This document shows, in pieces, positions 37,768 to 47,100 of a stretch of 64,000 nucleotides of DNA. Below the pieces are notes generated by a model. It was not told where the DNA came from. It saw only the letters and a program-made list of their open reading frames with translations, and made no database searches. This DNA comes from Lachnospiraceae bacterium MD308 (GTDB taxonomy: Bacteria > Bacillota > Clostridia > Lachnospirales > Lachnospiraceae), in NCBI GenBank assembly GCA_010206225.2, contig VIQU02000007.1, forward strand, positions 27,408 through 91,407. Direction: 5' to 3'. Both the position numbers and the translations under genes were made by a program. Positions within the stretch are counted from its first letter, which is position 1. The number at the start of each line of letters is the position of its first letter.

Positions 37768-38243
37768 ACCCACTCACCTCCTAACCTCTCCCGAAGAAGC
37801 TCTCTCGCCCTTGAGAGCCATGAGTAAACGGTATTTTCCTTTTTCCCGAGTATCCTTGCGATCTCTACCGCAGGATAATCCTCATAATAATGCAGGTAGA
37901 TGACGTTCCTGTACTTTTCCGGAAGCGAAAGCACCGCCTCTAAGACTTCCGAAGACATGTCGTCAAGAACCTCTCTCTCCTCTTCGATCATATCAAGAGG
38001 CACCCATTTTCTGCGGGCTGCGTACCTGAGATGATCGGTACACGCATTGATCGCCACCCGCGCAAACCATGCTTTCTCATGTTCCCTGCTCTCAAAAGGC
38101 TTGTCATAAAGCAAGTATTTCAAATATACATTCTGAAAGACATCCTCTGTGTCATACTTATTCTTTAAATGCAAAAAGCATATCCTGCGCACCATATCGG
38201 CATAAGCCTCCATGACTCTGCTTAAATCCTCTTCGCTTTTCAA
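37764..38243 (-). CDS. ECF-type RNA polymerase sigma factor
   Basis: 159 residues. Region 2: MVRRICFLHLKNKYDTEDVF QNVYLKYLLYDKPFE, then ARVAINACTDHLRYAARRK. Region 4: VLSLPEKYRNVIYLHYYEDY PAVEIARILGKKENTVYSWL SRARELLRERL. The start is TTG at 38243 behind GGAAGAGGTC. The stop overlaps the anti-sigma gene by four bases. It probably controls its own operon and perhaps the His-rich peptide gene. Confidence 0.9.
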   Translation of the reverse strand: MKSEEDLSRVMEAYADMVRRICFLHLKNKYDTEDVFQNVYLKYLLYDKPFESREHEKAWFARVAINACTDHLRYAARRKWVPLDMIEEEREVLDDMSSEVLEAVLSLPEKYRNVIYLHYYEDYPAVEIARILGKKENTVYSWLSRARELLRERLGGEWV

Positions 38244-38263
38244 GACCTCTTCCTCCCTTACCC

Positions 38264-38806
38264 TCAGAAAAACGAACTTCTCCGCTCATACACCAGATCC
38301 GTTATCCCATTATAAGACTGCGTTTCCCGCAGCCTCAAATGTATCTCCCGGTCCAGTCCGCCAAAAAGACGGATACCTTTTCCCAAAATTACCGGAATCA
38401 CAGAAATATAATAAATATCGATCATGTCCTCCCGCATTAACTGCCGGATAATCTCTGCCCCTCCGCAGATCCAGATATCCTTCCCCTTCTCCTTAGCCAG
38501 CCGTTTCACCAGATTGCACAGATCTTCCCGTGAAAATACGATCTTCTCCGCAGAAACCACATCCCTATGGGTAATGACGTAGCTGGACAGATCAGCGTAA
38601 ATCCATTCTGACAGCGACAGCTCTGTAACTATCTGATGGTATGTATTCCACCCCATGACAACTGTATCCACGTCTTTTACAAAATCCGAATACACATCAA
38701 CATTCTCCGCATTCTCGTCCTGACCCTTGAGCCAGTCCACACCGCCCTCACTGTCAGCGATATATCCGTCAAGACTCATAGCAATAAACAATACGACTCT
38801 TCTCAT
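38264..38806 (-). CDS. Dihydrofolate reductase family protein (RibD C-terminal type)
   Basis: 180 residues with MRRVVLFIAMSLDGYIADSE at the start and CGGAEIIRQLMREDMIDIYY ISVIPVILGKGIRLF near the end, the two signatures of RibD_C/YyaP-YwjB proteins. I use ATG 38806 (GAGAGGTATGAGT); an ATG 12 codons upstream lacks a site. These NADPH-dependent reductases are usually of unknown substrate, not true DHFR. It is 21 bp upstream of the sigma gene, in the same direction. Confidence 0.88.
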   Translation of the reverse strand: MRRVVLFIAMSLDGYIADSEGGVDWLKGQDENAENVDVYSDFVKDVDTVVMGWNTYHQIVTELSLSEWIYADLSSYVITHRDVVSAEKIVFSREDLCNLVKRLAKEKGKDIWICGGAEIIRQLMREDMIDIYYISVIPVILGKGIRLFGGLDREIHLRLRETQSYNGITDLVYERRSSFF

Positions 38807-38851
38807 ACTCATACCTCTCACATCACTTGCCGAAAAAGACATATCTCAACT

Positions 38852-39322
38852 TCATCTGCATATAGCTTTATTTTTTTCATAAGGCATTGGCTCTGGATTT
38901 TCCATATGCAGCCGGGCGATTTTATCGCATATGATATCATACAGATCATCTTCCACATAAGCGATCCTGTTCATATCGATTTCATCCTGCGGAATCTCCC
39001 CATCATTTACTTTTCTGCTGTATTCACCGTATGATTTCAGCCTTGCCATAATCGATGCTGCTTCTTCTTTTTCATCCTCAGAAAATATAGACTGCTCTGA
39101 TAATTTGTTACTTATAAAACCGCAAAAATACGCAAAATCCTCGTCCCAATTGATATTCCCGTTCTCCTGCGCCTCCCAGCGCAGCTTTTCAATCTCTCTT
39201 AACAGCTCTCCTTGCAGACTGTCCGCCTGTCCTTCTTCCGGGACATAATTTTTCCAGATATATCTGCACACATCTGTATACTTTTGAATCTTCCTTTTTC
39301 TCAGGCTATCAAATATACCCAT
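38852..39322 (-). CDS. Conserved hypothetical protein
   Basis: 156 residues, start at ATG 39322 (AGAGAGGATGGAAGGT). It opens GIFDSLRKRKIQKYTDVCRY IWKNYVPEEG and is a soluble, acidic, mostly helical protein with no transmembrane segment or catalytic motif that I recognise. It may be a cytosolic immunity-like or housekeeping protein; no functional call is made. It lies 45 bp before the DHFR-like gene. Confidence 0.6.
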   Translation of the reverse strand: MGIFDSLRKRKIQKYTDVCRYIWKNYVPEEGQADSLQGELLREIEKLRWEAQENGNINWDEDFAYFCGFISNKLSEQSIFSEDEKEEAASIMARLKSYGEYSRKVNDGEIPQDEIDMNRIAYVEDDLYDIICDKIARLHMENPEPMPYEKNKAICR

Positions 39323-39392
39323 ACCTTCCATCCTCTCTTTTTCGCAGGCTATATCGACCTTCGGGCATGATATCCTGCTGCCTTTGACAGCA

Positions 39393-39752
39393 TCACTCTC
39401 CCTTTACGTACACATCAAAACGATTCCTTATCATAAATTCCCCGTTTTCCTGTATAGCTTTTCCGTCCTCTGCCGAAATCTCAGCCGTATCCTTTTCCAC
39501 CGCTTTAATCTGGCTTTCAAGTTCCTCAAGCTGCTTTTCCAGCAACTTGATACTTTCTTCCGAACCCACGCTGTCTTTGGATGTGGCTTTCAAAAGCAGC
39601 AGCGAGTTTTGTATAGATTTCCTTTCCTCCTCTAATGACCTTTGTTTCTTTTCATTCTCCTCTTCCGTATTCACATTTGCAGAATTCATCTGGTTGTTCT
39701 GACACATCACAGCCTTTGGATTAACATACTCCGTTCTTAATGCGTTCATCAT
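39393..39752 (-). CDS. FlxA-like coiled-coil protein
   Basis: 119 residues. The start at 39752 is set by AAGGAGAAGGAAGAAT directly before ATG-ATG; the frame continues open upstream, but that extension has basic, Cys-rich junk composition. Residues about 30-100 are a charged coiled coil with SEESIKLLEKQLEELESQIK, the pattern of FlxA-like proteins. Members are small, of unknown function. It lies downstream of the AgrC-type kinase on the same strand. Confidence 0.65.
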   Translation of the reverse strand: MMNALRTEYVNPKAVMCQNNQMNSANVNTEEENEKKQRSLEEERKSIQNSLLLLKATSKDSVGSEESIKLLEKQLEELESQIKAVEKDTAEISAEDGKAIQENGEFMIRNRFDVYVKGE

Positions 39753-39897
39753 ATTCTTCCTTCTCCTTTTCCTGTCTTTTTCACACCATACTCTCGGCAG
39801 ACAAGAGGTGTATATCCTATGTCCGATGAGATATTCATGTGGTACACAGATATATCGGAGAATCTTTGTGTCACAACAAGCCGTTTTACGCAAATGG

Positions 39898-41022
39898 TCA
39901 CTCTCCCTCCGCAGACGGCTTGAGACACAACAGTATACTAAGGCTGAACCGCCCCTGATCCCTCTTTATCTCCATGGTTCCCCCATATTTCTTAACTGTC
40001 CGTTTCATATTCTTCAGTCCGGTTCCATAATCCTTCTCACAAAACGGATCCTGTCTGTCTCCGCCAAAGCCAGACACTGCTGATTGACTGGACGGATCAT
40101 CGGTATTCGTCACAATGATGAACAGGAAATACTGTTTCATTCCTGCCTGAACTGTGATTTCTGCTTTCTTTTGCTCTCTCTTCATACATGCCTGTATCGC
40201 ATTGTCCATGGCATTTGCCAGAAGAGTACACAGATCCGCATCCTCTATGAAGAACCTTTTTGAAAAATGAGCGTCACAGCTTACCTGTATCCCCCTCGTC
40301 TCTGCAAAGCTTATCTTCTTTTTTAAAAGAACATCTGCCGCCAGATTGCCCGTGTCAATCCCAACAATCAGATTATCCGAACGGCTGCTTAAGCTTCTGA
40401 AATAATTCTCTGCCTCCGCATATCTCTTTTCATATACCAATCCCGACAGGATCAGAAGGTGGTTGTCGATATCATGCTGAAATGCAAGATACCGCTCATT
40501 TCTCCTTTTGGCTTCACCCAGATGGTCAAGAATATACCGATAAGAAGACTCCTTCTCCTCCCTCATACGCGCAAGGCTTTCAGAGATAACGCAAAGGCCT
40601 CCTGCCATCAGGACTGCCAAAAGTCCCGATACCGCCAACTGTACTGTGATCCCCATTTGCTCACTCATAGTTTTCTGTACAAGGCGACTCATAAAAACCG
40701 TCTGAAATCCTTCCATAAATGTATACAAAGTAAGGATTATCGAAACAGGAGCAATCGTCTCATACATCTTAAGTTTCGTGGAAAAAACAGCAAAACAGAA
40801 GATTACGCCTGCGTGCAGAACTAATCTGCACACCTCGGAGCTATGCAGGTACATGACCAGAAATGTAAGCACGCAGTTTATGAAAAGACAGACCAGCGCA
40901 TGCGCCTTCTTCCTGACCCGGGTAAGATTCTGCAAAAATAATATCTCAAAAAAGCAGAGAAGAGCATTGAGAAAAACCCACCATATATAAAACCCAGCAC
41001 AATAGAATCCTGTCTCTACCAT
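39898..41022 (-). CDS. Sensor histidine kinase, AgrC-like (GHKL ATPase)
   Basis: 374 residues. Five to six N-terminal helices (about 10-185) precede a short phosphoacceptor helix RYLAFQHDIDNHLLILSGL and a GHKL ATPase domain with N-box CTLLANAMDNAIQACMKRE and G-box GFGGDRQ...KDYGTGLKNMKRTVK. The multi-helix sensor, HDxxNHL motif and LytTR partner place it in the AgrC/peptide-pheromone class. It overlaps the response-regulator gene by 7 bp. I looked for an AgrD-like peptide or AgrB-like peptidase nearby and found none, so the signal is unknown. Confidence 0.9.
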   Translation of the reverse strand: MVETGFYCAGFYIWWVFLNALLCFFEILFLQNLTRVRKKAHALVCLFINCVLTFLVMYLHSSEVCRLVLHAGVIFCFAVFSTKLKMYETIAPVSIILTLYTFMEGFQTVFMSRLVQKTMSEQMGITVQLAVSGLLAVLMAGGLCVISESLARMREEKESSYRYILDHLGEAKRRNERYLAFQHDIDNHLLILSGLVYEKRYAEAENYFRSLSSRSDNLIVGIDTGNLAADVLLKKKISFAETRGIQVSCDAHFSKRFFIEDADLCTLLANAMDNAIQACMKREQKKAEITVQAGMKQYFLFIIVTNTDDPSSQSAVSGFGGDRQDPFCEKDYGTGLKNMKRTVKKYGGTMEIKRDQGRFSLSILLCLKPSAEGE

Positions 41023-41720
41023 CCAGTCACCTCATCCTTCAGAAAATCCAAAAGCCTCTGCATAAATTCCTGCTGCCTTCTCCTTGATACCAGCACCCTT
41101 TCCCCACTGTCAAGAATTGCCGTTCCCCTCTCCACCGAGAAGGTATGCGCCATATTTACAAGAAAGCTTCTGTGGCAGCGGAAGAACCGTCCGTCAAGCT
41201 GCCCCTCCAGCATATCCAGTGTCCCAGAATACTCATAGCAGCCATCCACCGTATGAATGCAAAGCCGGTGGTCAAACACCTCGCAGTACGTAATATCACT
41301 AATCAGTATCCTTTCAAACACTCCGTTTTTTATCAGAGCAAGGGTTCTGCATTCTGTCTGATAAAGCCGCTCCCTGGCTCTGTCAAGGGCAAGAAAAAGT
41401 CTCTCCTTTGTAACCGGCTTTACCAGATAGTGTACCGCCCCCACATCAAAAGCATCCAACACATATTTTTTATAGGCCGTGACGAAGATAACCGGACTCC
41501 TCCCGCCAAATCGTTTCGCCACCTCCACACCGTCTATACCAGGGAGCTTCAAATCTAAAAGAAGCACGTCAAATGCCCCCTGCTCCCGCATCAGCTCCTC
41601 ACCTGACATAAATGTCCGTATTCCGGTATGCAAACCTTTGCTTTTCACATAGCATTCCGCCATTTCCTCTAATTTTTCCAGCATATAACCGTCGTCTTCA
41701 CATATGGCTAATGAATTCAT
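41016..41720 (-). CDS. LytTR-family response regulator (AgrA-like)
   Basis: 234 residues. Receiver domain (about 1-118) with acidic CEDDGYMLEKL, phospho-Asp in VLLLDLKLPGIDGVEV and Lys in VHYLVKPVTKERL. The LytTR DNA-binding domain (about 130-230) contains YCEVFDHRLCIHTVDGCYEY and FFRCHRSFLVNMAHTF. It forms a coupled pair with the kinase at 39898-41022. Confidence 0.93.
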   Translation of the reverse strand: MNSLAICEDDGYMLEKLEEMAECYVKSKGLHTGIRTFMSGEELMREQGAFDVLLLDLKLPGIDGVEVAKRFGGRSPVIFVTAYKKYVLDAFDVGAVHYLVKPVTKERLFLALDRARERLYQTECRTLALIKNGVFERILISDITYCEVFDHRLCIHTVDGCYEYSGTLDMLEGQLDGRFFRCHRSFLVNMAHTFSVERGTAILDSGERVLVSRRRQQEFMQRLLDFLKDEVTGW

Positions 41721-41740
41721 CCTTGTACCGCTTTCCTTAT

Positions 41741-42157
41741 TTAATCTTCTGCTTTATATGCAAATGGCAAAAGCTCCTTCGCCCTGATCTTTTGCTCCTC
41801 CTCATGAACCATGAGAATCACTTCACATTCCGGCATATAATCATACAACATCTGACGGCAGTTCCCACAAGGCGGTATGATTTCTTCCCCTTCCTTTCCC
41901 CGGACCGCCACGATCGTCTCAAAGTCACGCTCCCTCTGAGTGATCGCTGCCCCTATGGCAACCTGTTCGGCACAGGCTCCATGCAAGGAATAGACATTGA
42001 CGCCCGTATAGACATTTCCACTCTTACACCGAACCGCTGCCCCTACAGTATGATTATAATTAATTCCGTCATAGTTTAGGCGGATAGCTTTCCGTGCCTG
42101 CGCGATTAGCTCCTGATCCTTATCCGTCAATAGATTTCCGTTATTTGATAACCACAT
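41741..42157 (-). CDS. cdd: Cytidine deaminase
   Basis: 138-residue zinc enzyme that deaminates cytidine and deoxycytidine in pyrimidine salvage. The zinc motifs are GACAEQVAIGAAI (in place of the more common CAERTA) and PPCGNCRQMLYDY. The length is typical of tetrameric homologues. The Gln for Arg after the catalytic Glu marks a subgroup that could include blasticidin-S-deaminase-like enzymes, so substrate range is not certain. It starts with GGAGAGATAGAATT. Confidence 0.85.
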   Translation of the reverse strand: MWLSNNGNLLTDKDQELIAQARKAIRLNYDGINYNHTVGAAVRCKSGNVYTGVNVYSLHGACAEQVAIGAAITQRERDFETIVAVRGKEGEEIIPPCGNCRQMLYDYMPECEVILMVHEEEQKIRAKELLPFAYKAED

Positions 42158-42217
42158 AATTCTATCTCTCCTCTTTACAATTCATCCTGCCAACAATATT
42201 ACCAAAAAGTATTTATA

Positions 42218-42248
42218 TAAAAAATGTGGGAGACAGAAACCGTCTCCC
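42218..42248 (-). terminator. Terminator downstream of the XRE regulator gene
   Basis: GGGAGAC and GTCTCCC form a 7-bp stem with a seven-base loop, followed on the minus strand by CACATTTTTTAT. It lies about 146 bp after the regulator stop. Confidence 0.75.
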
Positions 42249-42393
42249 TAAAATTTGCTGTAATTTTTATTTGTTACACAAAACTTATATCATAACAGAG
42301 ATCAGCCAACGCCCTACCCTACTCCCCAAACTCGCCTTCTGCGATAGAGATATCAATATCAAACTTTGTATTTTCACCTGCGACGATAAAATT

Positions 42394-42846
42394 CTACAAT
42401 TTTTTATCCACTTTCTTTACGCATATAATAATCGCAATAGCAGAAGCTACAAGAAACTCGGCAAAAATCACTGACGGATTCCATATCTCGAAATAAAAAT
42501 GTCCAATGAAATATACCGCCAAAAAAATCAAATATATTGCCACCGAATACATGACACATGCAAGAATCTGCCGCTGTTTCTGTTCCCGGACAAGTATAGC
42601 CTGCTGCTGCTTTTCCAGCATCTCTGTTTTTACTGACAAATCATCTATCTCTGATGATTTCAGCAGATAATCCGTTGTAACATCAAAAACTGCGCTTAAT
42701 GCGACTATTTTCTCTAATTCCGGTGTCGCCTGACCGCTCTCCCATTTTGAAATGGACTGTCTGGAAACATCCAGCTTTTCCGCAAGCTGTTCCTGTGTAA
42801 GATCCTTTGCCTTTCGAAGCGTTAATAATTTTTCTGAAAAATTCAT
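42394..42846 (-). CDS. XRE-family regulator with membrane helices
   Basis: 150 residues. The N-terminal helix-turn-helix (about 7-60) reads [30 protein letters not shown], then a linker helix and two transmembrane segments (about 96-114 and 122-143). Membrane-tethered XRE proteins are common in Firmicutes and usually regulate a neighbouring gene. The frame stays open for 24 codons after the TAG stop (down to 42319). The start at 42846 has AAGGAGGATAGAACAAG. Confidence 0.85.
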   Translation of the reverse strand: MNFSEKLLTLRKAKDLTQEQLAEKLDVSRQSISKWESGQATPELEKIVALSAVFDVTTDYLLKSSEIDDLSVKTEMLEKQQQAILVREQKQRQILACVMYSVAIYLIFLAVYFIGHFYFEIWNPSVIFAEFLVASAIAIIICVKKVDKKL

Positions 42847-42982
42847 CTTGTTCTATCCTCCTTGTTTTGATACCTAAACGATATCAAACAATCCGGTTGC
42901 TTTCCATACATAACTCTGTACATATATGCAACCAGCGGTGGAAATACAGCGACATTGCACCTCTTCTAAACATATCCCCGAC

Positions 42983-43357
42983 TTACTTTTCTCCGCTTTT
43001 TATAAATTCGATCAACTCTTCTAAACCCGTAAAATCATCATAATCTCCATATATTTCTTCCCGATGATAGACAACCCCGTTTTTTTCATTCCTTTCAAGA
43101 CAGTCAAGCAAAGTTTCAACCCCATACCGTTTAGCAAATACCGTAAATCCATATGGTTTGATTTTTGACAAAAGACCTTTACTGCAGTCCTCTTCACAGA
43201 GAAAGCAATTAGCTAATCCCTTTTTGATGGAGCACTTTCGATTTTCACACCAATCCTTATCAGGACATTCACCAGAATTGCAGCCGTTACATCTGGTATT
43301 CTCGGAGCATAGACAGCAAGCCAGACCACATCTCGCAATTCCAAGTTCTCTTTTCAT
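42983..43357 (-). CDS. DUF3795-type cysteine-rich protein
   Basis: 124 residues. The first 60 carry eleven cysteines in the DUF3795 order (ARCGLACCLCSENTRCNGC, then CPDKDWCENRKC and NCFLCEEDCSKG), which suggests two metal sites, probably zinc or iron-sulfur. The C-terminal half is helical. The function of the family is unknown. It lies 44 bp upstream of the nrdD end on the same strand, so it may be cotranscribed with nrdD. Confidence 0.82.
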   Translation of the reverse strand: MKRELGIARCGLACCLCSENTRCNGCNSGECPDKDWCENRKCSIKKGLANCFLCEEDCSKGLLSKIKPYGFTVFAKRYGVETLLDCLERNEKNGVVYHREEIYGDYDDFTGLEELIEFIKSGEK

Positions 43358-43401
43358 TCAGCCATCTCCTCTCTCACCTGAAAACAGAAGCGGCACAAAT
43401 T

Positions 43402-45591
43402 CTACAAATGCAGTACTCTGTCCTTTATTTCCTGAGTCCTGCCTTGATTCCAGAACTGTGTTCCGATATACCCGCAGGTCCTTCTCGCCACAAACATGTG
43501 ATTCTGATCGCGGTTCCCACAGTTCGGGCACTCCCATACAAGCTTCCCTGTCTCATCCTCCTTAACCAGAATCTCTCCATTATAGCCGCAGGATTCACAG
43601 AAGTCGCTCTTTGTATTCAGCTCCGCATACATAATATTGTCATAGATGAATCTCATCACTGAAACTACCGCCGGAATGTTGTTCTGCATATTCGGAACCT
43701 CCACATAGCTGATCGCTCCGCCCGGTGACAGCTTCTGGAAATCCGCCTCGAACTTGAGCTTGCTGAAGGCATCGATCTCTTCTGACACATGCACATGATA
43801 GCTGTTCGTAATATAGTTCTTATCTGTAACTCCCGGAATGACTCCAAATCGCTTCTGAAGACACTTTGCAAACTTATATGTGGTAGATTCCATCGGAGTC
43901 CCATATACAGAGTAGCTAATGTTTTCCGCTGTTTTCCATTCTTTACACTTATCATTCAATCTCTGCATAACCGACAGGGCAAATGGTCTTGCTTCTGGAT
44001 CAGTATGAGATTTTCCCAACATACGTACACACATCTCATAAAGACCCGCATATCCCAGTGAAATCGTGGAATAGCCATTATATAAAAGCTTATCTATCGG
44101 CTCGCCCTTCTTAAGCCTTGCCAGCGCCCCGTTCTGCCACAGAATCGGAGCCACATCAGATATCGTTCCAAGAAGCCTCTCATGGCGGCAGCGCAGCGCC
44201 CTGTGACACAGCTCCAGACGCTCATCTAAGATTTCCCAGAACTTTTCCATATTGCCTTCGGAAGAACATGCCACGTCAACAAGATTGATCGTAACAACTC
44301 CCTGATTAAATCTTCCGTAGAACTTATGGCTTCCGTCTGGATTCCTCTGAGAATCCTCAACCGTGAGGAAGGAACGGCAGCCCATGCAGGTATATACTTC
44401 TCCCTGCTTCAACTCTCTCATGATCTTAGCAGAGATATAGTCCGGCACCATCCGCTTTGCTGTACACCTCGCCGCGAGCTCTGTCAGATACCAGTACTTG
44501 GAATCGGATGTCACATTATCCTCGTCCAGAACATAGATCAGCTTCGGAAATGCCGGTGTGATCCACACACCTGCCTCATTCTTTACGCCCTGCATTCTCT
44601 GGATCAGCACTTCTTCTATGATCATAGCAAGGTCTTCTCTTTCCTGCCCATCCTTCGCTTCATCCAGATACATAAACACCGTTACAAACGGCGCCTGTCC
44701 GTTACAGGTCATAAGCGTGATCAACTGATACTGAATGGTCTGGATACCGCTCTTGATCTCCTCGCGAAGCCTTCTCTCCGTCACCCTGTCAATGATCATA
44801 TCATCCAAGCTCTCACGGCAGTCCTTACGCTCTTCAACTACGGCATTGCGTATCTTCTTTCTGCTGATATCCACAAACGGCGCCAGATGAGCCAGCGAAA
44901 AGGATTGTCCGCCGTACTGATTGCTGGCAACCTGTGCAACAATCTGTGTCGTCACGTTACAGGCCGTAAAGAAACTATGCGGCTTCTCGATCATCGTCTC
45001 GCTGATAACCGTACCGTTCTGCAGCATGTCCTCCAGATTAATAAGATCGCAGTTATGCTCTTTCTGGGCAAAATAATCCGAATCATGAAAATGAATGATC
45101 CCCTCTTCATGCGCCTGCACCACTTCCTCTGGAAGCAGTACACGTCTTGACAGATCTTTACTTACCTCTCCTGCCATATAATCTCTCTGCGTAGAATTGA
45201 TCACGGGGTTCTTATTGGAATTCTCCTGATTCACCTCTTCATTCAAATGTTCAATAAGCGCAAGTATCCCGTTATCTGTTGTATTAGACTTACGTGTAAG
45301 CTCACGTTTATAGCGGTAGCGGACATACTTCTGTGCTACCTCATAACCCCTCATCTCCATGATACCAGTCTCTACCATATCCTGAATATCTTCCACATGC
45401 ACCGCACGGCGCATCTCCTGCACTTTATCCGCAATCGTATCCGCAATCGCCATCACCTGATATTCATTCATCTGATGGAGCTTATCTACTTCACGGTTCG
45501 CTGCCTTTATTGCATTAACGATCTTATCAAGATCAAAGCTTACCTCTTCTCCATTACGCTTAATTACATTCGTCTTTACTTCCATACGCAC
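43402..45591 (-). CDS. nrdD: Anaerobic ribonucleoside-triphosphate reductase
   Basis: 729-residue class III ribonucleotide reductase, which makes dNTPs without oxygen by a glycyl radical. The N-terminal ATP cone spans about 1-90 (NVIKRNGEEVSFDLDKIVNA). The C-terminus has the zinc ribbon CESCGYNG...CPNCG and the radical loop RTCGYIGTQFWNQGR with Gly707. The body has the expected CMGCRSF segment. The start is GTG at 45591 (GGGGG eight bases before); an ATG two codons later is close behind. Activation needs NrdG, encoded about 14 kb away at 29063-29578. Two NrdR boxes precede the gene. Confidence 0.95.
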   Translation of the reverse strand: MRMEVKTNVIKRNGEEVSFDLDKIVNAIKAANREVDKLHQMNEYQVMAIADTIADKVQEMRRAVHVEDIQDMVETGIMEMRGYEVAQKYVRYRYKRELTRKSNTTDNGILALIEHLNEEVNQENSNKNPVINSTQRDYMAGEVSKDLSRRVLLPEEVVQAHEEGIIHFHDSDYFAQKEHNCDLINLEDMLQNGTVISETMIEKPHSFFTACNVTTQIVAQVASNQYGGQSFSLAHLAPFVDISRKKIRNAVVEERKDCRESLDDMIIDRVTERRLREEIKSGIQTIQYQLITLMTCNGQAPFVTVFMYLDEAKDGQEREDLAMIIEEVLIQRMQGVKNEAGVWITPAFPKLIYVLDEDNVTSDSKYWYLTELAARCTAKRMVPDYISAKIMRELKQGEVYTCMGCRSFLTVEDSQRNPDGSHKFYGRFNQGVVTINLVDVACSSEGNMEKFWEILDERLELCHRALRCRHERLLGTISDVAPILWQNGALARLKKGEPIDKLLYNGYSTISLGYAGLYEMCVRMLGKSHTDPEARPFALSVMQRLNDKCKEWKTAENISYSVYGTPMESTTYKFAKCLQKRFGVIPGVTDKNYITNSYHVHVSEEIDAFSKLKFEADFQKLSPGGAISYVEVPNMQNNIPAVVSVMRFIYDNIMYAELNTKSDFCESCGYNGEILVKEDETGKLVWECPNCGNRDQNHMFVARRTCGYIGTQFWNQGRTQEIKDRVLHL

Positions 45592-45614
45592 TTTATAACC
45601 CCCGAAAACATAAT

Positions 45615-45630
45615 ACGCAAAATATTGTTT
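45615..45630. promoter_or_regulatory. NrdR box (proximal, weaker)
   Basis: ACGCAAAATATTGTTT matches about 13 of 16 positions of the NrdR consensus acaCwAtATaTwGtgt, and its start lies exactly 31 bp (three helical turns) from the stronger box at 45646. NrdR represses ribonucleotide-reductase genes from such pairs. Confidence 0.75.
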
Positions 45631-45645
45631 CTATTTTTGTCCAGC

Positions 45646-45661
45646 ACACTATATATTGTGT
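45646..45661. promoter_or_regulatory. NrdR box (distal, full match)
   Basis: ACACTATATATTGTGT fits the NrdR consensus at every position and extends to a longer palindrome AGCACAC...GTGTGCT (45643-45664). It lies about 55 bp upstream of the nrdD start. Confidence 0.88.
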
Positions 45662-45755
45662 GCTGCTTTTCTATAATACAGCATATTATCACTTTTGAAA
45701 AGATGTAATTTGAATTTTTTATATTATTTTTTGTCTTTCTCACCGACTGCCCATT

Positions 45756-46994
45756 TTACAGGGTTAACGGATATTTATCTGTCAGGCTTTTTACTAATCC
45801 CCTTGCCTTTGCCACGTTGTTCTCACTCTTAATTACCATTACGATCGCCTCTGCAATGGTCTCCATATCCTCTTCTTTCATGCCGCGCGTCGTAACTGCC
45901 GGAGTCCCAAGACGCACGCCGCTTGTAACAAATGGAGAACGTGGGTCATTCGGAACCGTATTTTTATTGCAGGTAATATGCGCCTCATCCAGAAGCTTCT
46001 CCAGTGTCTTTCCTGTAACCTCTTCCTCTCTGAGATCTACAAGCATCAGATGATTATCTGTCCCCCCAGACACGATCTTAATGCCTCGTGACATCAGACC
46101 CTTGCACAGCGCCTGCGCATTCTTCACGATCTGCTCCTGATACTCTTTAAATGACGGTTCAAGCGCCTCCTTAAAGCATACAGCCTTTCCTGCGATCACA
46201 TGCTCTAACGGACCTCCCTGAATACCTGGAAATACCGCTTTATTAAAGTTGAACTTTTCTGCTGCTTCCTGACTGCATAAGATCATACCGCCCCTCGGCC
46301 CTCTCAATGTCTTGTGGGTTGTTGTCGTCACAACATCTGCGTATGGGATCGGACTTGGATGAAGGCCCGCTGCCACAAGTCCTGCAATATGTGCCATATC
46401 CACCATAAGATATGCGCCCGCTTCATCTGCAATCTCCCGGAATTTCTTAAAATCAATCGTCCTCGCATATGCACTTGCCCCAGCGATAATAAGCTTTGGC
46501 TTCTCTTTAAGCACCGTCTCACGAACAGCCTCATAGTCTATTACACCCTCATCATTTACCCCATAAAAAGACGTCTCAAAATAGGAGCCTGACATATTTA
46601 CCGGAGAACCGTGCGTCAGATGTCCGCCGTGGTCAAGATTCATGCCAAGGATCTTGTCACCCGGTCTAAGCATCGCAAAAAACACTGCCATATTCGCCTG
46701 TGCGCCGGAATGAGGCTGCACATTGGCATACTCACACCCAAAAAGCTCCTTTGCCCTGTCTCTCGCCAGATTCTCTACTACATCTACGCACTGGCAGCCG
46801 CCGTAATACCGCTTTCCCGGATAGCCTTCTGCATATTTGTTCGTCAGCGGGCTTCCCATCGCTGCCATGACCGCTTTACTCACCCAGTTCTCAGAAGCAA
46901 TCAGCTCTATATGCGAATTCTGGCGCTCCATCTCATCTGTGATCGCCTGTGCGATCTCAGGATCTGCATTTTTGATCTCATCAAATGTATACAT
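45756..46994 (-). CDS. glyA: Serine hydroxymethyltransferase
   Basis: 412-residue PLP enzyme that converts serine and tetrahydrofolate to glycine and 5,10-methylene-THF, supplying one-carbon units. Key stretches are [54 protein letters not shown] and the PLP lysine in [13 protein letters not shown]. The length and ends are complete. The ribosome site is AGGGAGGGTGACAG. It is monocistronic as far as can be seen, bounded upstream by the pfl terminator at 47062-47100. Confidence 0.96.
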   Translation of the reverse strand: MYTFDEIKNADPEIAQAITDEMERQNSHIELIASENWVSKAVMAAMGSPLTNKYAEGYPGKRYYGGCQCVDVVENLARDRAKELFGCEYANVQPHSGAQANMAVFFAMLRPGDKILGMNLDHGGHLTHGSPVNMSGSYFETSFYGVNDEGVIDYEAVRETVLKEKPKLIIAGASAYARTIDFKKFREIADEAGAYLMVDMAHIAGLVAAGLHPSPIPYADVVTTTTHKTLRGPRGGMILCSQEAAEKFNFNKAVFPGIQGGPLEHVIAGKAVCFKEALEPSFKEYQEQIVKNAQALCKGLMSRGIKIVSGGTDNHLMLVDLREEEVTGKTLEKLLDEAHITCNKNTVPNDPRSPFVTSGVRLGTPAVTTRGMKEEDMETIAEAIVMVIKSENNVAKARGLVKSLTDKYPLTL

Positions 46995-47061
46995 CTGTCA
47001 CCCTCCCTAATTTTAACGTAGTACAGAGTATCATATCATACTTTAGACCAAAAATACAGTA

Positions 47062-47100
47062 TAAAAACAACAGGCATTAGAGCCATTTCTAATGCCTGTT
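47062..47100 (-). terminator. Terminator of the pyruvate formate-lyase operon
   Basis: AACAGGCATTAGA and TCTAATGCCTGTT form a perfect 13-bp stem with a six-base loop, followed on the minus strand by GTTTTTAT. It lies about 100 bp beyond the pflA stop and before the glyA start. Confidence 0.88.

Noticed and set aside
39753-39893. 47-codon upstream extension of the FlxA-like gene
   Set aside because: Cys/Arg-rich, without a ribosome site, and a strong site lies directly before the inner ATG at 39752.
39898-41720. Complete Agr quorum-sensing locus
   Set aside because: Only the AgrC- and AgrA-type genes are present; no peptide precursor or AgrB-type peptidase was found nearby.
44326-45150. Plus-strand open frame of 274 codons
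   Set aside because: Antisense to nrdD, which is complete and conserved.
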